From the NCBI GenBank assembly GCA_900546365.1, contig URCF01000021.1, positions 1 to 15,982 of the forward strand: 15,982 bases of DNA, written 5' to 3'. This DNA is from an uncultured Porphyromonadaceae bacterium. GTDB lineage: Bacteria; Bacteroidota; Bacteroidia; Bacteroidales; Muribaculaceae. A program made the translations under genes and the position numbers. A model generated the notes under the pieces. It did no database searches. It was not told the DNA's origin and saw only the letters and a list, made by a program, of their open reading frames with translations. Below are positions 14,352-15,982 of this stretch, one piece after another (the stretch's first letter is position 1; the number at the start of each line of letters is the position of its first letter).

Positions 14352-15134
14352 TTAGGCGTGGATTTTTTGTTTTTTCTGGCGTGCGATTATCTCTCTGGCA
14401 AGCATCACGTGCGATGTCGCACCGCGGCTCTCAGGGTCGTAGAGGATGGCGGGAAGTCCATGCGAGGGGGCTTCGCTGAGACGGATGTTGCGTGGTATGA
14501 CGGTGGTGAAAACCATATCGCCGAAATGTCCTTTCAGCTCCTCATAGATCTGGTTGGCAAGACGCAGGCGTGCATCGTACATTGTCAACAGGAACCCTTC
14601 GATTTCAAGGCCTGGGTTGAGCTTCGGCTTGATGATGCGGATGGTGTTGATTAGCTTGCTGATACCCTCCAGCGCGAAATATTCCGCCTGGACGGGGATT
14701 ATGACGGAATTGGCTGCAGTCAAGGCATTGACGGTGATGAGCCCCAATGATGGCGAGCAGTCGATGAGGATGTAATCGTATTTGTCGGCTATCCCCTGCA
14801 GCAGGTTGGCGAGCACTTTTTCGCGATTGGGGCGGTTGATAAGCTCAAGCTCTGCACCAGCAAGGTCGATTCTTGACCCTATGAGGTCAAGTCCTTTCAC
14901 GCAAGTGGGCACCTGCGACCCGTCAAGAGGATAATCGTCAGCTAAACATTCGTATATTGACGAAGTCATGCTGTCGGGGCTGATTCCGTAGCCGGAAGTG
15001 GCGTTGGCCTGAGGGTCGGCATCAATAATCAGCACCTTTTTACCTTCCATGGCAAGCGATGCTCCGAGATTGATTGTGGTAGTGGTTTTTCCCACTCCAC
15101 CTTTTTGGTTGGCTATTGCAATTATTTTGCCCAT
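14352..15134 (-). CDS. parA: Chromosome-partitioning ATPase ParA/Soj
   Basis: 260 residues. Cytoplasmic ATPase that binds nucleoid DNA as an ATP dimer and moves ParB-parS complexes. Deviant Walker A KGGVGKTTT (11-19) with signature Lys11, Walker A' LIIDADPQ (35-42) and Walker B ILIDCSPS (122-129) are intact. No N-terminal helix-turn-helix, so it is the short chromosomal type (Ia plasmid types are longer). Start ATG 15134 lies 28 nt after a -7 box with a TTTG at 19 nt. First gene of the parA-parB-DUF5683-mltD cluster. Confidence 0.96.
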   Translation of the reverse strand: MGKIIAIANQKGGVGKTTTTINLGASLAMEGKKVLIIDADPQANATSGYGISPDSMTSSIYECLADDYPLDGSQVPTCVKGLDLIGSRIDLAGAELELINRPNREKVLANLLQGIADKYDYILIDCSPSLGLITVNALTAANSVIIPVQAEYFALEGISKLINTIRIIKPKLNPGLEIEGFLLTMYDARLRLANQIYEELKGHFGDMVFTTVIPRNIRLSEAPSHGLPAILYDPESRGATSHVMLAREIIARQKKQKIHA

Positions 15135-15162
15135 AGGTTGTTGTAATGATAATTTACAACTG

Positions 15163-15193
15163 CAAAGTAATTGATTTTTATGCTATCAGCAAA
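15163..15193 (-). promoter_or_regulatory. Promoter of parA
   Basis: On the minus strand TTTG (15193-15190), 19 nt, then TTACTTTG (15170-15163), one mismatch from TAnnTTTG. It lies 28 nt before the parA start codon and is the only good promoter seen for the four-gene cluster. Confidence 0.6.
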
Positions 15194-15219
15194 GCGTGAA
15201 ATGTCAAATCAGTTTAAAA

Positions 15220-15279
15220 TGTTTATAACTGCGCCGCATTGTTGATAACTTCGTGGAACAATTGCCAAAAATGTTTCAC
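15220..15279. promoter_or_regulatory. DnaA-box-like and parS-like partial motifs between queA and parA
   Basis: On the minus strand TTATCAACA (15248-15240) differs by one base from the DnaA box TTATCCACA, and TTATAAACA (15228-15220) by two, in the same orientation. CGTGGAACA (15252-15260, +) matches one half of the widespread parS palindrome, and TGTTTCAC (15272-15279, +, overlapping the queA stop) another half-site, but no complete parS is formed. These are weak hints only. Confidence 0.2.
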
Positions 15280-15982
15280 AGAAGCAGACAGGCATCGCCG
15301 TAGCTGAGGAAACGGAACTCATTCTGCAACGCGAAATCATACATATTACGCCAGTCGCCACGGGTAAACGCCGACACAAGGAGCAGCAGTGTGCTCTGCG
15401 GCTGGTGGAAATTCGTCACTATCCCCTTCACCACTTTGTAATTGTAGCCAGGCGCGATGATGATTCGCGTGGAGGCGACAAGTTTTGTGAGATTGTTCCG
15501 TTCAAGATACTTCACTATATTCCTCATAGCATCCCGCATGGGCAGATTGGGGTGCGTTTCGGAATACGGGTACCATTGCGGCACTTCGTTTATCTCAACC
15601 CCCTCCTCGAGCATACATCCGATATGATAAAGGCTCTCAAGGGTGCGCACTGAGGTGGTGCCGACTGCAAACGGCTTCCTTTCGGTAGTGGCCAGATCTT
15701 CAACCAGTGCTTTGGACACAGAGATGAATTCGCTGTGCATCATGTGACTGCCGATGGTGTCGGATTTCACAGGCTGGAATGTGCCTGCTCCCACATGGAG
15801 CGTAAGCTCTCTTCGTGGTATCCCCAGCCTGTCAATATCCTCAAGCACCCTGTCGGTGAAATGCAATCCTGCTGTGGGTGCTGCCACCGACCCTTCGATG
15901 TGCGAGAACACTGTCTGGTAGTCGGAACTGTCGCTCGGCTCTGTATGCCGGTTGAGATACGGCGGGATAGGTATCTCACCCG
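15276..15982 (-). CDS. queA: tRNA S-adenosylmethionine ribosyltransferase-isomerase, N-terminus outside the window
   Basis: About 234 C-terminal residues are visible of an enzyme normally near 345. QueA transfers and isomerises the ribosyl part of S-adenosylmethionine onto preQ1 in tRNA, forming epoxyqueuosine. The reading frame is open to the right edge: GEIPIPPYLNR is visible there, followed by YQTVFSHIEGSVAAPTAGLH and FTDRV, LTLHVGAGTF, EFISVSK, GTTSVRTLES, TNFHQPQSTLL and the end FLSYGDACLLL, all family hallmarks. A GTG at 15911 is only an internal codon, not the start. It is the gene upstream of parA on the same strand, with a 141-base gap holding a parA promoter. Confidence 0.96.
   Translation of the reverse strand, partial: GEIPIPPYLNRHTEPSDSSDYQTVFSHIEGSVAAPTAGLHFTDRVLEDIDRLGIPRRELTLHVGAGTFQPVKSDTIGSHMMHSEFISVSKALVEDLATTERKPFAVGTTSVRTLESLYHIGCMLEEGVEINEVPQWYPYSETHPNLPMRDAMRNIVKYLERNNLTKLVASTRIIIAPGYNYKVVKGIVTNFHQPQSTLLLLVSAFTRGDWRNMYDFALQNEFRFLSYGDACLLL

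Noticed and set aside
14402..14418. CACGTG core flanked by partly palindromic bases, a candidate parS
   Set aside because: Only the TCACGTG core fits the parS consensus; the outer positions mostly do not match, and it lies in well-conserved parA coding sequence.

Overview
The window looks like core chromosome of a Bacteroidales bacterium, plausibly Muribaculaceae (S24-7); the genus cannot be named from this sequence. The reasons are: several promoters of the Bacteroidetes type (TTG or TTTG, about 20 nt, then TAnnTTTG) in front of genes; almost no Shine-Dalgarno sequences; a short 286-residue primary sigma factor without region 1.1; and Bacteroidetes-restricted families (DUF4924, DUF5683, DUF6198). 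No insertion sequence, phage gene, CRISPR array or integrase was found.

Layout, left to right: the 5' part of a tRNA-Ser(UGA) gene (-), cut by the window edge, with its own promoter. Next is a membrane-anchored, two-lobed retropepsin-like aspartic protease (+) behind a 26-bp palindrome, then DUF4924 (-). A tRNA-Gln(CUG) unit (+) follows with promoter and intrinsic terminator. A stand-alone CpsB/YwqE-type PHP phosphatase (+) then meets a YczE-like DUF6198 membrane protein (-) stop codon to stop codon. rpoD (-) lies beyond its terminator, followed by an ABC-2 exporter pair (ATPase and permease, 4-nt overlap) and a glutamate/dicarboxylate-type symporter. All of these from DUF6198 to the symporter are on the minus strand.

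A DUF2807 (GIN) lipoprotein (+) with a seven-step STGG ladder converges on gdhA (-). Beyond gdhA is a minus-strand cluster parA-parB-DUF5683-lytic transglycosylase (MltD-like). It begins at a good promoter upstream of parA and ends at a strong intrinsic terminator. queA (-), cut by the right window edge, precedes it.

The functions are mostly housekeeping: transcription (rpoD), translation (two tRNAs, queA), nitrogen assimilation (gdhA), chromosome segregation (parAB) and cell-wall remodelling (mltD). No clearly new system was found. The points most worth a second look are the bilobal aspartic protease with its operator-like palindrome, the symporter whose substrate- and sodium-binding residues depart from the glutamate-transporter pattern and whose promoter overlaps its start codon, the coupling of parAB to an envelope protein and a murein hydrolase, and the DnaA-box- and parS-like fragments in front of parA.
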